Notes: a model not told the origin generated them from the sequence alone. Shown: positions 1 to 8,293, numbered from the stretch's first letter. The stretch is DNA of 42,645 bases from an uncultured Collinsella sp. (GCA_902470925.1 CABRIF010000008.1:1-42645), one strand, 5' to 3'. Program-made: numbers and translations.

Positions 1-103
1 GAGTGCGGAGACGCCGAAGACGGCTGAAGTGTTTCGCTAAGGTTGGAAATCAACCGTACCACAGAGTATATGTGTCCGCATCCGAATCGTGCTGGAGCTG
101 CTC

Positions 104-1291
104 ATGAAACCGAATGCTGTCGAGGCGCATCCCTCCGCCGGCAGACGCGCGGCCGCCGTCGCTGCGTGCATGGCGGCCTCCGCGTGCCTGGGCTGCGCGC
201 TCGGCGCTGCCGCTTGGGCTTTGCTGAGCTGCGCATACGGTCTGTGCGACCTGGTTTGGCATCCGTTCGCGCAGGGGTCCGCGCCGCGGTGGCTCGTGCC
301 GGTGGTATGCACGGCGGGTGGCGCTGTCGTCGGTTGGCTCAACGCTCGATTCCACAGCGCCCCCGAGCCGTTCGCGCGCGTCATCTCCGTCGCCCGAGAA
401 CAGGGCTTTTACCGCATTGAGCGCCCACTGCCCTCCCTCGCTGCGTTCCTGGCGCCCCTTGCCTTCGGCGCGCCCGTGGGCCCCGAGGCCGGCCTCACCG
501 GATTCATCGCCGTGGGCTGCACCCATATCGGCGATGTCTTCCGTCGCATCCAGAGCCGTTTCGGCATGATGACGGATGCGCGGCCGCCGGTCTTCCGCCC
601 GCTCGTGTACGGCGCGGGCATCGCCGGAGGGCTGTGCGGCGTCGCGCTGTATACGAGAGTGGCGGGAGGCATGGGCGTGCCGCGGTTCGAAATCCCCGCC
701 CTATCGGCATCGTCGGTTGCCTGGGTGCTGCCGCTCACCTTGACGGGGCTCGCACTCTCGCGCCTTCTGCAGCTCAGCGGAGCCGCCAGCGAGGCCCTCA
801 GCCGGCACCTGCCCACCAGCGAAGTGCTGCGCGCGAGCCTGTGCGGAGCGCTGCTCGGCCTGGTTGCGCTTCAGCTTCCCTATGTCCTGTTCGCCGGGAC
901 TGAGCAACTCCCCGCCGTACTCGCCGATCCAGCGGCGCTCGGCGCCGGTGAGCTGGCTGCAACCGCGGTGGGTAAGCTGTGCATGCTGTCCCTGTGCCTG
1001 GCGCTCGGCTGGCATGGCGGCCCGTTCTTCCCGCTCATCTTTAGCGCATCCTGCCTGGGGCTCGCCATCTCGCTGATGGTCGGCATCGACGCGGCGCTGT
1101 GCGCCATCGTGGTGACCACCGCCCTGATCGGCAGGTTCACCCGCAAACCGGCGCTGGGCCTGGCCATCATCGCGCTGTGCGTCCCCGTCCGCGCGCTGCC
1201 GTGGGCCATCGTCCCGTTGCTGGCCGGAGTGTACCTTCCCACCATCGAGGACCTTGTCCGCGCACATAAAAACGGGCCCGCCTGCGTCTAG
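104..1291 (+). CDS. CLC-family chloride channel or H+/Cl- antiporter
   Basis: Polytopic membrane protein of 395 aa that probably moves chloride or another small anion across the cytoplasmic membrane. It shows two CLC landmarks. One is a GPEAG segment at residues 126-130, which matches the family GREGP motif and keeps the gating glutamate (E128). The other is GGPFFP near residue 312, typical of the helix N region. Hydrophobic helices alternate throughout. I chose ATG 104 because GGAG lies 6 bases upstream; an in-frame GTG at 89 would add five residues without a better ribosome site. The last codons run into the hairpin that serves as terminator for the convergent aldolase gene. Channel versus antiporter cannot be decided from sequence. 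The 103 bases before it hold only a weak TATAT-type -10 candidate. Confidence 0.8.
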   Translation: MKPNAVEAHPSAGRRAAAVAACMAASACLGCALGAAAWALLSCAYGLCDLVWHPFAQGSAPRWLVPVVCTAGGAVVGWLNARFHSAPEPFARVISVAREQGFYRIERPLPSLAAFLAPLAFGAPVGPEAGLTGFIAVGCTHIGDVFRRIQSRFGMMTDARPPVFRPLVYGAGIAGGLCGVALYTRVAGGMGVPRFEIPALSASSVAWVLPLTLTGLALSRLLQLSGAASEALSRHLPTSEVLRASLCGALLGLVALQLPYVLFAGTEQLPAVLADPAALGAGELAATAVGKLCMLSLCLALGWHGGPFFPLIFSASCLGLAISLMVGIDAALCAIVVTTALIGRFTRKPALGLAIIALCVPVRALPWAIVPLLAGVYLPTIEDLVRAHKNGPACV

Positions 1292-1303
1292 CAAGCGGGC
1301 CCG
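1267..1303 (-). terminator. Rho-independent terminator of fba
   Basis: CGGGCCCGC (1273-1281) and GCGGGCCCG (1295-1303) form a perfect 9-bp stem with a 13-nt loop. On the minus strand it is followed by a run of five T (plus-strand A at 1268-1272). It lies 24 bases past the aldolase stop codon and overlaps the last codons of the convergent CLC gene. Confidence 0.85.
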
Positions 1304-1326
1304 CGCTCGTGCGATACGGTGTGCGG

Positions 1327-2193
1327 TTACGCCTTGTTAACGGAACCGAACTCCTCCATGAGCTCCTTGGTGCGCGCAACGATGGCGTCGCGACCGGGCT
1401 TGAGGACCTTGCGGGGGTCGAAGCCCTTGCCCTGCTGATCCTTGCCGGCCTCGATGTACTCGCGCGTGGCCTTAGCGAAGACCAGCTGGAGGTCGGTGTT
1501 GACGTTAATCTTGGAAACGCCCAGGGAGATGGCCTTCTGGATCTGGTCCACCGGGATGCCGGTGCCGCCGTGCAGGACGAGCGGCAGGTCCCCGACCTCG
1601 GCCTTGATCTCGCCCAGGCGCTCGAATGACAGGCCCGCCCAGTCGGCCGGGTACACGCCGTGGATGTTGCCGATGCCGCAGGCGAGGAAATCGACGCCCA
1701 GATCGGCGATCTGCTTGCACTCAGCCGGATCGGCCAGCTCGCCGTTGGAGGCAACGCCGTCCTCGACGCCGCCGATGCCGCCGACCTCGGCCTCGATGGA
1801 GATGCCCTTGGAGTGGGCGAGCTCCACGAGCTCACGGGTGCGATCGAGGTTGATCTGGAAGGTCTCCTCATGGGAGCCATCGTACATGATGGAGGTGAAG
1901 CCCGCCTCGATGCACTTGAAACAGTCCTCATAGGAGCCGTGATCGAGGTGCAGCGCCACGGGAACGGTCACGCCGGTGGCCTCGACGGCGGCCTTGACCA
2001 TGTCGGCGCAGACCTTGAAGCCGCCCATCCACTTGGCGGCGCCGGCGGTGCACTGCATGATGAGCGGGGACTTGGCCTCCTCAGCAGCCTGCAGGATGGC
2101 GAGCGTCCACTCCAGGTTGTTGGTGTTGAACGCGCCCAGCGCGTAGTGGCCGGCCTCGGCCTTCTTGAGCATCTCTGCTGCGTTGACGAGCAT
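1327..2193 (-). CDS. fba: Class II fructose-bisphosphate aldolase
   Basis: Zinc-dependent aldolase of 288 aa that splits fructose 1,6-bisphosphate into glyceraldehyde 3-phosphate and dihydroxyacetone phosphate in glycolysis. The segment LHLDHGSYEDC (residues 81-91) holds the catalytic Asp84 and zinc-binding His85. It is followed by IEAEVGGIGG, LVLHGGTGIP and NVNTDLQ, all conserved in the class IIB family. The start at 2193 has GGAGG six bases upstream; the reading frame can be extended by seven codons to 2214, but that start lacks such a site. A perfect TATAAT -10 lies about 45 bases upstream and a terminator just downstream, so it is a single-gene unit. Tagatose-bisphosphate aldolases (GatY/KbaY) are close relatives, so substrate choice is family inference. 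Confidence 0.93.
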   Translation of the reverse strand: MLVNAAEMLKKAEAGHYALGAFNTNNLEWTLAILQAAEEAKSPLIMQCTAGAAKWMGGFKVCADMVKAAVEATGVTVPVALHLDHGSYEDCFKCIEAGFTSIMYDGSHEETFQINLDRTRELVELAHSKGISIEAEVGGIGGVEDGVASNGELADPAECKQIADLGVDFLACGIGNIHGVYPADWAGLSFERLGEIKAEVGDLPLVLHGGTGIPVDQIQKAISLGVSKINVNTDLQLVFAKATREYIEAGKDQQGKGFDPRKVLKPGRDAIVARTKELMEEFGSVNKA

Positions 2194-2237
2194 ATTGGAC
2201 CTCCAATTGTCCATACCCTATCCGGTAAACGGGTCCA

Positions 2238-2269
2238 ATTATAGAGCAGCTTGCTGCCAAATGCAGCAA
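2238..2269 (-). promoter_or_regulatory. Promoter of fba with overlapping inverted repeat
   Basis: On the minus strand a perfect TATAAT (plus 2238-2243) would start the transcript about 38 bases before the aldolase ATG. The -35 region is poor in consensus and is covered by TTGCTGC-N5-GCAGCAA (2251-2269). A weak -35 with a palindrome on top fits a regulated promoter. A second pair, CGCAGGTA (2280-2287) and TACCTGCG (2312-2319), lies upstream. The regulator is unknown. Confidence 0.6.
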
Positions 2270-2350
2270 CGACGGTTCCCGCAGGTAGAACAAAAGACAA
2301 AAACGATTGGTTACCTGCGTAAACGAATTATGAAATCGATTTCTTGTGCT

Positions 2351-2494
2351 GAGATGCGCCCGCCCGGCTCGATTGGCTGGGCGGCGCAGCGATACGGTGT
2401 GAAGATGTGCCAGCCCGACCAGAACGCGCGACGATACGGTGCGGAGATGCGCCCGCCTGACCGGAACGTCTAGGCGGGCGCGGCGATGCGGCTT
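2351..2494. repeat. Three degenerate GC-rich hairpin modules
   Basis: Units at 2351-2400, 2401-2442 and 2443-2494 each begin G(A)AGATG and run through a GC-rich part to GCGAT(A/G)CGG. Units 1 and 3 can fold: CCGCCC with GGGCGG, and GCCCGCCT with AGGCGGGC. Unit 1 shares CCCGGCTCGATTGGCT with the sequence at 10750-10765 beside the right copy of the 111-bp repeat. No coding sense was found here. Confidence 0.55.
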
Positions 2495-2581
2495 GGAGAA
2501 GGCGGCGGGCAGTCTAGCGATAGCGGCGCAGGCCGCGGCGCATGAAGAGGTTGCGCTCGAGCTCGTCAGCGATCGTCGTGG
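2471..2581 (-). repeat. 111-bp direct repeat, left copy
   Basis: Matches 10766-10876 in the same orientation at 108 of 111 positions. The right copy is the functional 3' end of the metallo-hydrolase gene plus its downstream flank. Identity stops at 2581, exactly before the stop codon of the AEC carrier (2582-2584). The two copies bracket the beta-glucoside PTS island. Confidence 0.9.
2514..2581 (-). pseudogene. 3' fragment of metallo-hydrolase gene
   Basis: The last 22 codons and stop codon of the MBL-fold hydrolase at 10809-11510 are repeated here (ending ..MRRGLRRYR), with no upstream coding part. It is in a different frame from the AEC carrier that ends at 2582, so it is not a fusion. It is a leftover of the duplication that accompanied the island. 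Confidence 0.8.
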
Positions 2582-3505
2582 CTACGCGCCGAACACCGCG
2601 CTCGCAACTGCCAGCTGCAGGGGCATCGCCACAAGGGACAACAATGTAGACAGCGTTACCAAACCGACTCCGAATTTATAGTTCCCCCCGAATTTTTCCG
2701 ATAAGATGGCCGCAAACGACGCCACCGGTGCCCCGTTCGCGATAAGCATCGTGAGGCGCACGCCCACCGGGACCATTGGGAACAGCGCCATGAGGACGAT
2801 CGCGATGCCGGGTATCACAAGGAGTCGCAGCAGGCATACCAGGTACGCCTTTGCGCTCGTAACGATTGCGCGAAGGTCACTTTGAGCAAGGTAGCAGCCC
2901 AGCACAAGCATGACGAGGCCCGTGTTGATATCCCCAAGCGCAACCAAAACGTCATCGACCAGCTGCGGCGGATGAAACGAGAGGAAGAAGCAGATAAGGC
3001 CCACCGCGATGGCGATGACATTTGGATTCCCAACGACCTTGCCCAGCGACATCTGGCTGCGATCACCCGACACGAGCCAAACACCGTATGTCCAGATAAA
3101 CAAGTTGAGCACCGACGTACCGATTGAAAGGTAGAACACGTATCCGTCGCCGAACACGCCCCGCACGATAGGGACACCGATGAACCCGCTGTTGGCGAAT
3201 ATGGCACCATAGCGGGCAACACCCTCCCCCTGATGAAAGAACAGCCTGGTCAAAGGGATGGAAACGAGCGTCATCGCCGTCATGATCCCCATGCAGAAGC
3301 CCGCATCGAGCAACATGGCAGGATCGAAATCAACCATGAGCGTACGCAGCGTAATGGCGGGGCATGCGACGTAGATAACGATGTTCGCCATCTGCTTCGC
3401 GCCCGCTTGGTCAATAACCTTGATGCGATACAGCACGTATCCAATAGCCATGACTACAAGCATGATCGCGATCTGGTTCACCAGCGCCGGCACTGCCCCG
3501 CCCAT
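2582..3505 (-). CDS. AEC-family (auxin efflux carrier type) permease
   Basis: Inner-membrane transporter of 307 aa with about ten hydrophobic helices in the two five-helix bundles typical of the family. Recognisable parts are the N-terminal NQIAIMLVVMAIGYVLYRIKVID and the central SGFIGVPIV segment, which carries the conserved small-residue/Pro crossover. Bacterial AEC proteins move organic anions such as malate or lactate, usually by secondary transport. Its start lies three bases after the stop of the upstream 6-phospho-beta-glucosidase, with GGAGGAG inside that gene's end, so it is translated as the last gene of the PTS operon. That position suggests export of a fermentation acid or of the aglycone freed from beta-glucosides; this is inference. 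The stop codon abuts the 111-bp repeat. Confidence 0.82.
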   Translation of the reverse strand: MGGAVPALVNQIAIMLVVMAIGYVLYRIKVIDQAGAKQMANIVIYVACPAITLRTLMVDFDPAMLLDAGFCMGIMTAMTLVSIPLTRLFFHQGEGVARYGAIFANSGFIGVPIVRGVFGDGYVFYLSIGTSVLNLFIWTYGVWLVSGDRSQMSLGKVVGNPNVIAIAVGLICFFLSFHPPQLVDDVLVALGDINTGLVMLVLGCYLAQSDLRAIVTSAKAYLVCLLRLLVIPGIAIVLMALFPMVPVGVRLTMLIANGAPVASFAAILSEKFGGNYKFGVGLVTLSTLLSLVAMPLQLAVASAVFGA

Positions 3506-3508
3506 TAC

Positions 3509-4936
3509 CTACAACTCCTCCCCGTTGGACCGAATGACCCGACGGTACCAATCGAAACTCTTCTTGCGACTCCGAGCCATGGAGCCACTGCCATCGTCAT
3601 GCTTGTCTACATACACAAAACCATAGCGCTTCGCCATCTCTCCGTCGGCGTTGCTCACCAAGTCGATGCACCCCCAGGGCGTATAGCCCCATACCTCGAC
3701 ACCGTCCCTGATGGCTTCGCCCATCGCTTTGATGTGCTCGCGCAGGTAATCAATCCGATAATCATCGTCGATCGTCCCGTCCGGGTTTACCTCATCACGA
3801 CATCCCAGGCCGTTCTCGACAACCATGATAGGAATCTGGTAGCGCTCGTACACCTGGTTGAGCATAATGCGCAGCCCCATAGGGTCAATCGGCCACTCCC
3901 ATGCCGTCTCCTTGAGGTAGGGGTTCTTGGCCCCTCCGAGAAGGTTGCCACTTGTTTCACGCGCAGCATCGGTAGAAGCGCACTGGCTCTGGTAATAGCT
4001 ATGCGTATAGAAGTCGACCGTCCCCTCCCTGAGAATCTCAAGATCACCAGGTGCGATATCGAGCGTTACGCCCGCCTCATCCCACATGCGTTGGGCGAAA
4101 TAGGGATAGGCGCCGCGGACCTGAACATCGGAGCAATAATAGTTGCGGTACTGGTTGCGCTCGCGCGCGAGCTCGACGTCTGCAGGGTTGGGCGTAAGCG
4201 GGTAGGCAAGCATGTAGGCGATCATGCAGCCCATCTTGTTTTCGGAGTCGATTTCATGCCCCGCCCGTACCGCCAGTGCACTTGCCACAAGCTGATGGTG
4301 CAACGCCTGGTAGCGAAGTCCAGGGTTATCGGGCTGGTGGCGCAAGTCCGGATCGCCCGTCAACATGCCAAGGCTCATGTACGTGCCGATGGGCAACAGG
4401 CCGCAGTTAATCTCGTTGAACGTGAGCCATTTGCGGCAACGACCGCGATAGCGCCCCATGACCTCCGTGGCATACTTCACGTAGAGATCGATCGTCTCGC
4501 GCGAAGCCCATCCATTCAGCCGCCGGGCGATAGCGAAGGGCATCTCATAATGGGACAGCGTAATGAGCGGCTCAATGCCGTGGCGCTCCAATTCATTCAA
4601 AACGCGATCGTAGAACGCAAGGCCGGCCTCATTGGGCTCATTCTCGAACCCCGTGGGAAATATACGAGGCCAGTTAATGGAAAAACGGAAGCACTTGAAA
4701 CCCATCTCGGCAAGAAGGGCGATATCCTCCTTGTAATGATGGTAGAAATCAACGCCATCATGACATGGGTAGAGCCTATTCGGGTCGAGCTGGGGCGTGA
4801 TTTGGCGAGGCATATGATGATTGCCATTGGTGGCCATATCCATGCAGCTCGGGCCTTTGCCATCGACATCCCAAGCGCCCTCAAACTGATTCGCGGCTGT
4901 CGCGCCGCCCCACAGGAATCCATCCGGAAATGCCAT
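3509..4936 (-). CDS. 6-phospho-beta-glucosidase, GH1 (first paralogue)
   Basis: Cytoplasmic glycoside hydrolase of 475 aa that splits phosphorylated beta-glucosides delivered by the PTS into glucose 6-phosphate and glucose or an aglycone. It opens with FPDGFLWGGATAANQFEG. It carries the acid/base glutamate in TFNEIN (E175) and the nucleophile in VVENGLG (E374). Near the end, RSRKKSFDWYRRVI resembles the Ser/Lys/Tyr loop that binds the 6-phosphate in GH1 phospho-glycosidases. The start has GAGGAAGG upstream. It follows the second GH1 gene after 67 bases holding a hairpin, and is coupled to the AEC gene by a 3-base gap. It differs from its paralogue mainly in residues 30-60, pointing to different substrate preference. 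Confidence 0.93.
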   Translation of the reverse strand: MAFPDGFLWGGATAANQFEGAWDVDGKGPSCMDMATNGNHHMPRQITPQLDPNRLYPCHDGVDFYHHYKEDIALLAEMGFKCFRFSINWPRIFPTGFENEPNEAGLAFYDRVLNELERHGIEPLITLSHYEMPFAIARRLNGWASRETIDLYVKYATEVMGRYRGRCRKWLTFNEINCGLLPIGTYMSLGMLTGDPDLRHQPDNPGLRYQALHHQLVASALAVRAGHEIDSENKMGCMIAYMLAYPLTPNPADVELARERNQYRNYYCSDVQVRGAYPYFAQRMWDEAGVTLDIAPGDLEILREGTVDFYTHSYYQSQCASTDAARETSGNLLGGAKNPYLKETAWEWPIDPMGLRIMLNQVYERYQIPIMVVENGLGCRDEVNPDGTIDDDYRIDYLREHIKAMGEAIRDGVEVWGYTPWGCIDLVSNADGEMAKRYGFVYVDKHDDGSGSMARSRKKSFDWYRRVIRSNGEEL

Positions 4937-4970
4937 GGGAACCTTCCTCTCATATGGACCATCTGAAAGG

Positions 4971-4996
4971 AGCGGGCCGGGAAACCCCAGCCCGCT
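4971..4996 (-). other. Intergenic hairpin between the two GH1 genes
   Basis: AGCGGGC (4971-4977) and GCCCGCT (4990-4996) form a perfect 7-bp stem. On the minus strand it is followed by CCTTTC, not a real U tract. It could be a weak terminator or a 3'-end stabiliser that tunes expression along the operon. Confidence 0.5.
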
Positions 4997-5003
4997 TCAT
5001 TCA

Positions 5004-6479
5004 CTACGCCAGGTCGGCGCCATTGGTCTCAATGACTTTCTTATACCAGTAGAAGCTCTTCTTACGGCTGCGGGCATACGTCCCGTTTCCGTCATCGTCC
5101 AGGTCTACGTATATGAAGCCATAGCGTTTAGACATCTGGCAGGTAGACATGGAAACAAGGTCGATGCAGCCCCACGGCGTGTAACCCATGACGTCGACAC
5201 CTTGCTCGATGGCAGCGGCGATGGCTTTGATATGCTCGCGGAAGTAGTCGATGCGATAGTCATCATCAATCGAGCCATCCTCATTGACCGTATCGAAGGC
5301 TCCCAGCCCGTTTTCCACGATAAACAGCGGCTTATGGTAGCGATCCTGCATATCGATAAGCGCATAGGTCAAACCGTCGGGGTCGACTTGCCATCCCCAA
5401 TCGGAGATCGGCAGGTATGGGTTCTTCACACCCGTCGCAAGGTTGCCGCCCACCTTCTCGCGCCGTTCCGCATCGACGGAATCGACCATCGACATATAGT
5501 AGGAGAAGGACACGAAATCGACCGGATACTGCTTGAGAATCGCCTCGTCGCCCTGGCCGAACTCAACATGAATGCCAGCTCGCTCCCAGTAGCGCAGCAC
5601 GTGCGCCGGATATTCGCCAAAAACTTGCACATCGCTGTAAAAGTAGTTATCGCGGTTGGATTTCTGCGCAAGCAGCATGTTTTTGGGGTTGCAATTCTCC
5701 GGGTAGGTGAGCGTGCGCGTCACCATGCAGCCCATCTGCGCCCCCGGGGCCATCTCGTGCAGCATCTTGGTAGCAAGGGCGCTCGCAACGAATTGATTAT
5801 GCACGCACTGGTAGATGAGCTCCTCGCGCTTCTCGGGAGCATAGCGGTCGGTGCACACGCCGATCGTAGTCCAGGGATGACGAAACACCGAATCGATCTC
5901 GTTGAAGGTCAGCCAGTAGGTCACGTACTCGCCGAACTCGCGGAAACACACCTCGCAGAAGCGCAGGAAAAAACCGATGACGGCGCGCTTGCCCCAACCA
6001 TCGTAGTGGTTGGCGAGGTACAGCGGCATCTCATAATGATGCAGCGTCACCAGCGGCTCGATACCATATTCGCGCAGAGCGCGGAACAGGTCGCGGTAGA
6101 AATCGACACCCTCCTGCAGCGGATGGGCTTCGGTACCCGTGGGAAACAGCCGGGTCCACTGAATGGAGACGCGCAGCGTCTTGAAGCCCATTTCGGCGAA
6201 CAGCTTGATATCCTCCCGGTAATGGTGGTAAAAATCGACGCCATGACGCTTGGGATACCTGTGTTCGTCCTGCGAGACCTCGGCCGCAGCGATTTGCTCG
6301 CTCGAAATGCCATGCTGAGCCGCATAGTCCTTTTGGTCGACATGCGGCTTATAGGTCGTGCAGTCGGCAACCGAAAGGCCCTTGCCGCCAACGTTCCACG
6401 CCCCCTCGCATTGATTCGCGGCGGTGGCGCCTCCCCACAGAAAGCCTGCGGGGAATACAGATGCTTGTTGTTCGCTCAT
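5004..6479 (-). CDS. 6-phospho-beta-glucosidase, GH1 (second paralogue)
   Basis: GH1 hydrolase of 491 aa acting in the cytoplasm on PTS-phosphorylated beta-glucosides. It has FPAGFLWGGATAANQCEG at the start, acid/base E194 in TFNEID, nucleophile E389 in IVENGLG and the phosphate-loop-like RSRKKSFYWYKKVI near the end. Compared with the neighbouring paralogue it has a longer insertion around residues 40-75 (YKPHVDQKDYAAQHG and following). I placed the start at MSEQQ (6479) because AAGGAG lies six bases before it; the frame stays open 18 codons upstream with no support. It is the first hydrolase after EIIC, from which it is separated by a terminator-like hairpin. Two hydrolases behind one PTS usually mean a range of substrates, for example cellobiose versus aryl-glucosides; the split of roles is inference. 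Confidence 0.93.
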   Translation of the reverse strand: MSEQQASVFPAGFLWGGATAANQCEGAWNVGGKGLSVADCTTYKPHVDQKDYAAQHGISSEQIAAAEVSQDEHRYPKRHGVDFYHHYREDIKLFAEMGFKTLRVSIQWTRLFPTGTEAHPLQEGVDFYRDLFRALREYGIEPLVTLHHYEMPLYLANHYDGWGKRAVIGFFLRFCEVCFREFGEYVTYWLTFNEIDSVFRHPWTTIGVCTDRYAPEKREELIYQCVHNQFVASALATKMLHEMAPGAQMGCMVTRTLTYPENCNPKNMLLAQKSNRDNYFYSDVQVFGEYPAHVLRYWERAGIHVEFGQGDEAILKQYPVDFVSFSYYMSMVDSVDAERREKVGGNLATGVKNPYLPISDWGWQVDPDGLTYALIDMQDRYHKPLFIVENGLGAFDTVNEDGSIDDDYRIDYFREHIKAIAAAIEQGVDVMGYTPWGCIDLVSMSTCQMSKRYGFIYVDLDDDGNGTYARSRKKSFYWYKKVIETNGADLA

Positions 6480-6505
6480 GAGATACTCCTTGCTCGCAGC
6501 TTGTG

Positions 6506-6540
6506 TATAAAGAAGGGGTGCGGCCGGGGCCACACCCCTT
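6506..6540 (-). terminator. Terminator-like hairpin between EIIC and GH1 genes
   Basis: AAGGGGTG (6513-6520) pairs with CACCCCTT (6533-6540), with a further GGCC/GGCC pairing inside. On the minus strand it is followed by CTTTATAC. Inside an operon this would act as a leaky terminator, lowering hydrolase relative to transporter, or as an mRNA 3' end. Confidence 0.55.
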
Positions 6541-6569
6541 CACGTCGAGTGTCTGTTGACGGATCGCCG

Positions 6570-7877
6570 CTACGCCTTGGCAGCAGCCTGCTCCTTGCCC
6601 GCCAACTTGGAGTTCGCCAGCACGAAGGGAATCCAGATCAGCACGCCGACCACAAGCTCAACCGCCTGCACCACAACACCTTGCCAGCCATGCCCCACGA
6701 ACGCATTGAGCAAGATGGGCACACCGAACGGGACATCGACCGTGTTGCAGGGCAAGAAGCCGATCGAAGTGGCAAACATCGCGATGGCAACGCAGATGCC
6801 GCTGCCCAGCGCAAAGGGAATCGCGTAGATCGGATTCAGCACCAGCGGGATACCGAACACCACGGGCTCGGAGATGCCGCACAGTCCGGGCAGGAAGCCG
6901 AGCTTCGCAATCGCCTTCTCCTCCTCACGACGGGAGAACAGGAAGATGGCGACAATCAGGCAGAGCGTCATACCGGCCCCGCCGGGCGCGACGAAGCAGT
7001 TCCAAAATCCCATAGTGAAGGGCGAATCGGGAGAGGTGCCCGCAGCGAGCGCCGCTGTATTCGCAGCGATAGCGGCATTGAACATCGGGTTGCGCACCGG
7101 GGAGACGATCAGGCCGCCGTGGATGCCAAGCACCCAGAAGAGCTGAGACACGATTACGATGGTGATGACACCGGCAGGGGTCTTGAACGCCGCCTCCAGC
7201 GGTGCCTGCATGATCGAGTAAATCCAGTCATTGATGTAGGCGCCGGAGATTTCCTTGAACGCCAGACCGAACACAGCGCTTGCCACCAGCACCATGAACA
7301 CCGGAATCATCACGTTGAACGACTGCGCGATACCCGAGGGAACCGAAGGGGGCATCTTGATCTTTATCGCCTCGATGGTAGTGAGCCATGCAAACAGCGA
7401 CCCGAACACGAGCGCAGTGATCATTCCGACGAATAGTCCCTGCGCACCCATCTGCGTAGTGAGTAGACCAGATACAGGAGACTCGAGAGCCGCGCCCGCC
7501 CCATCAGCAACAATCGAGGAGCTGATCATGGAGATGTACGCAGCGACCGACACGAGCGCCGTTGGATACTCGGGGGCCTTCTTTGCACGTGCCAGGTACA
7601 GGCCAATCAGAAAAGTGATGGGAACCGTCATGAACGACATGGTGCAGTAGTTGATGGCCGTGAAGGCCGGCTCGAGCACAGCAGCCGCAGGGACCCACTG
7701 AGCAAGCCCTGTCGTCGTTGAAGAGATGAGGGTTTTGAGCAACGTGCCCATCGACCCCACGATCACTAACGGCATAAATGCAGTGAATGCGTCCTTGATC
7801 GCCGAAAGATACATGTTGTCGCCGACCTTCTCGGCAACAAGCATCATCGCGTCTTCGAATTTCTCGGAGAGAGCCAT
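6570..7877 (-). CDS. celB: PTS EIIC component, lactose/cellobiose family
   Basis: Membrane channel of a phosphotransferase system, 435 aa. It takes up a beta-glucoside such as cellobiose for phosphorylation by EIIB. The N-terminus (MALSEKFEDAMMLVAEKVGDN) is the usual short amphipathic lead of cellobiose EIIC proteins and is followed by about ten hydrophobic helices. GIHGGLIVSPVRNPMF and GISEPVVFGIPLVLNP are conserved sugar-site loops of the family; the GISEP glutamate is normally essential. EIIA, EIIB and EIIC are separate genes here in the order A-B-C. The ribosome site (GCAGGT) is weaker than those of EIIA and EIIB. The symbol is by family resemblance; the true substrate is not shown. Confidence 0.9.
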   Translation of the reverse strand: MALSEKFEDAMMLVAEKVGDNMYLSAIKDAFTAFMPLVIVGSMGTLLKTLISSTTTGLAQWVPAAAVLEPAFTAINYCTMSFMTVPITFLIGLYLARAKKAPEYPTALVSVAAYISMISSSIVADGAGAALESPVSGLLTTQMGAQGLFVGMITALVFGSLFAWLTTIEAIKIKMPPSVPSGIAQSFNVMIPVFMVLVASAVFGLAFKEISGAYINDWIYSIMQAPLEAAFKTPAGVITIVIVSQLFWVLGIHGGLIVSPVRNPMFNAAIAANTAALAAGTSPDSPFTMGFWNCFVAPGGAGMTLCLIVAIFLFSRREEEKAIAKLGFLPGLCGISEPVVFGIPLVLNPIYAIPFALGSGICVAIAMFATSIGFLPCNTVDVPFGVPILLNAFVGHGWQGVVVQAVELVVGVLIWIPFVLANSKLAGKEQAAAKA

Positions 7878-7922
7878 GTTTACCTGCTTTCAGTTGTTGA
7901 AGAACTGTCGGAGGAGACAGCC

Positions 7923-7954
7923 GCGGCGCCCCGCCGTCATCACAAAGGCGCCGC
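7923..7954 (-). other. Intergenic hairpin between EIIB and EIIC genes
   Basis: GCGGCGCC (7923-7930) and GGCGCCGC (7947-7954) form a perfect 8-bp GC stem with a 16-nt loop and no U tract. It is probably an RNA-stability or processing element within the 93-base gap. Confidence 0.45.
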
Positions 7955-7970
7955 TGCGATCGCATCGGTC

Positions 7971-8276
7971 CTAGGCCTGCGCGACCAGATCCTCGGCCTG
8001 CTTGAGTACCTTCGCACCGTCACAGCTGCCATACGCCACCGGGTCGATGATGGCCACGGGCGCACGGCCGTCTACGAGCTTGGTGATCTTGCGTTGCAGG
8101 TGGCGCACCTGCGGACCAAGCAGCAGGACATCGAAGTTGCCGAGTTCCTCAGCAACCTGACCCTGCTCAACTGCCCAGATCTTGTAATCCTTACCCTCGG
8201 AACGCGCCGCCTCCTCCATCTTGCTCACCACAAGGGATGTGGACATTCCTGCACAGCATGCCAGCATGATGTTCAT
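7971..8276 (-). CDS. celA: PTS EIIB component, lactose/cellobiose family
   Basis: Cytoplasmic phosphocarrier of 101 aa that passes phosphate from EIIA to the sugar during transport. The N-terminal MLACCAGMSTSLVVSKM aligns with the family loop CSAGMSTS, which places the phosphorylated cysteine at C7; C8 replaces the usual Ser. The length is normal for the family. AAAGGAG lies six bases before the ATG. It sits between EIIA (56 bases upstream) and EIIC, each junction holding a small hairpin. The symbol is given by family resemblance. Confidence 0.92.
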   Translation of the reverse strand: MNIMLACCAGMSTSLVVSKMEEAARSEGKDYKIWAVEQGQVAEELGNFDVLLLGPQVRHLQRKITKLVDGRAPVAIIDPVAYGSCDGAKVLKQAEDLVAQA

Positions 8277-8293
8277 GACAGGCTCCTTTCTTT

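Noticed and set aside
2439..2681. 80-codon plus-strand frame sharing residues with a frame at 10761.
   Set aside because: The similarity comes from the 111-bp DNA repeat read antisense to the real hydrolase end.
3233..7436. Two long plus-strand frames over the GH1 and PTS genes.
   Set aside because: Antisense shadows; the minus strand holds well-known enzymes with catalytic motifs.
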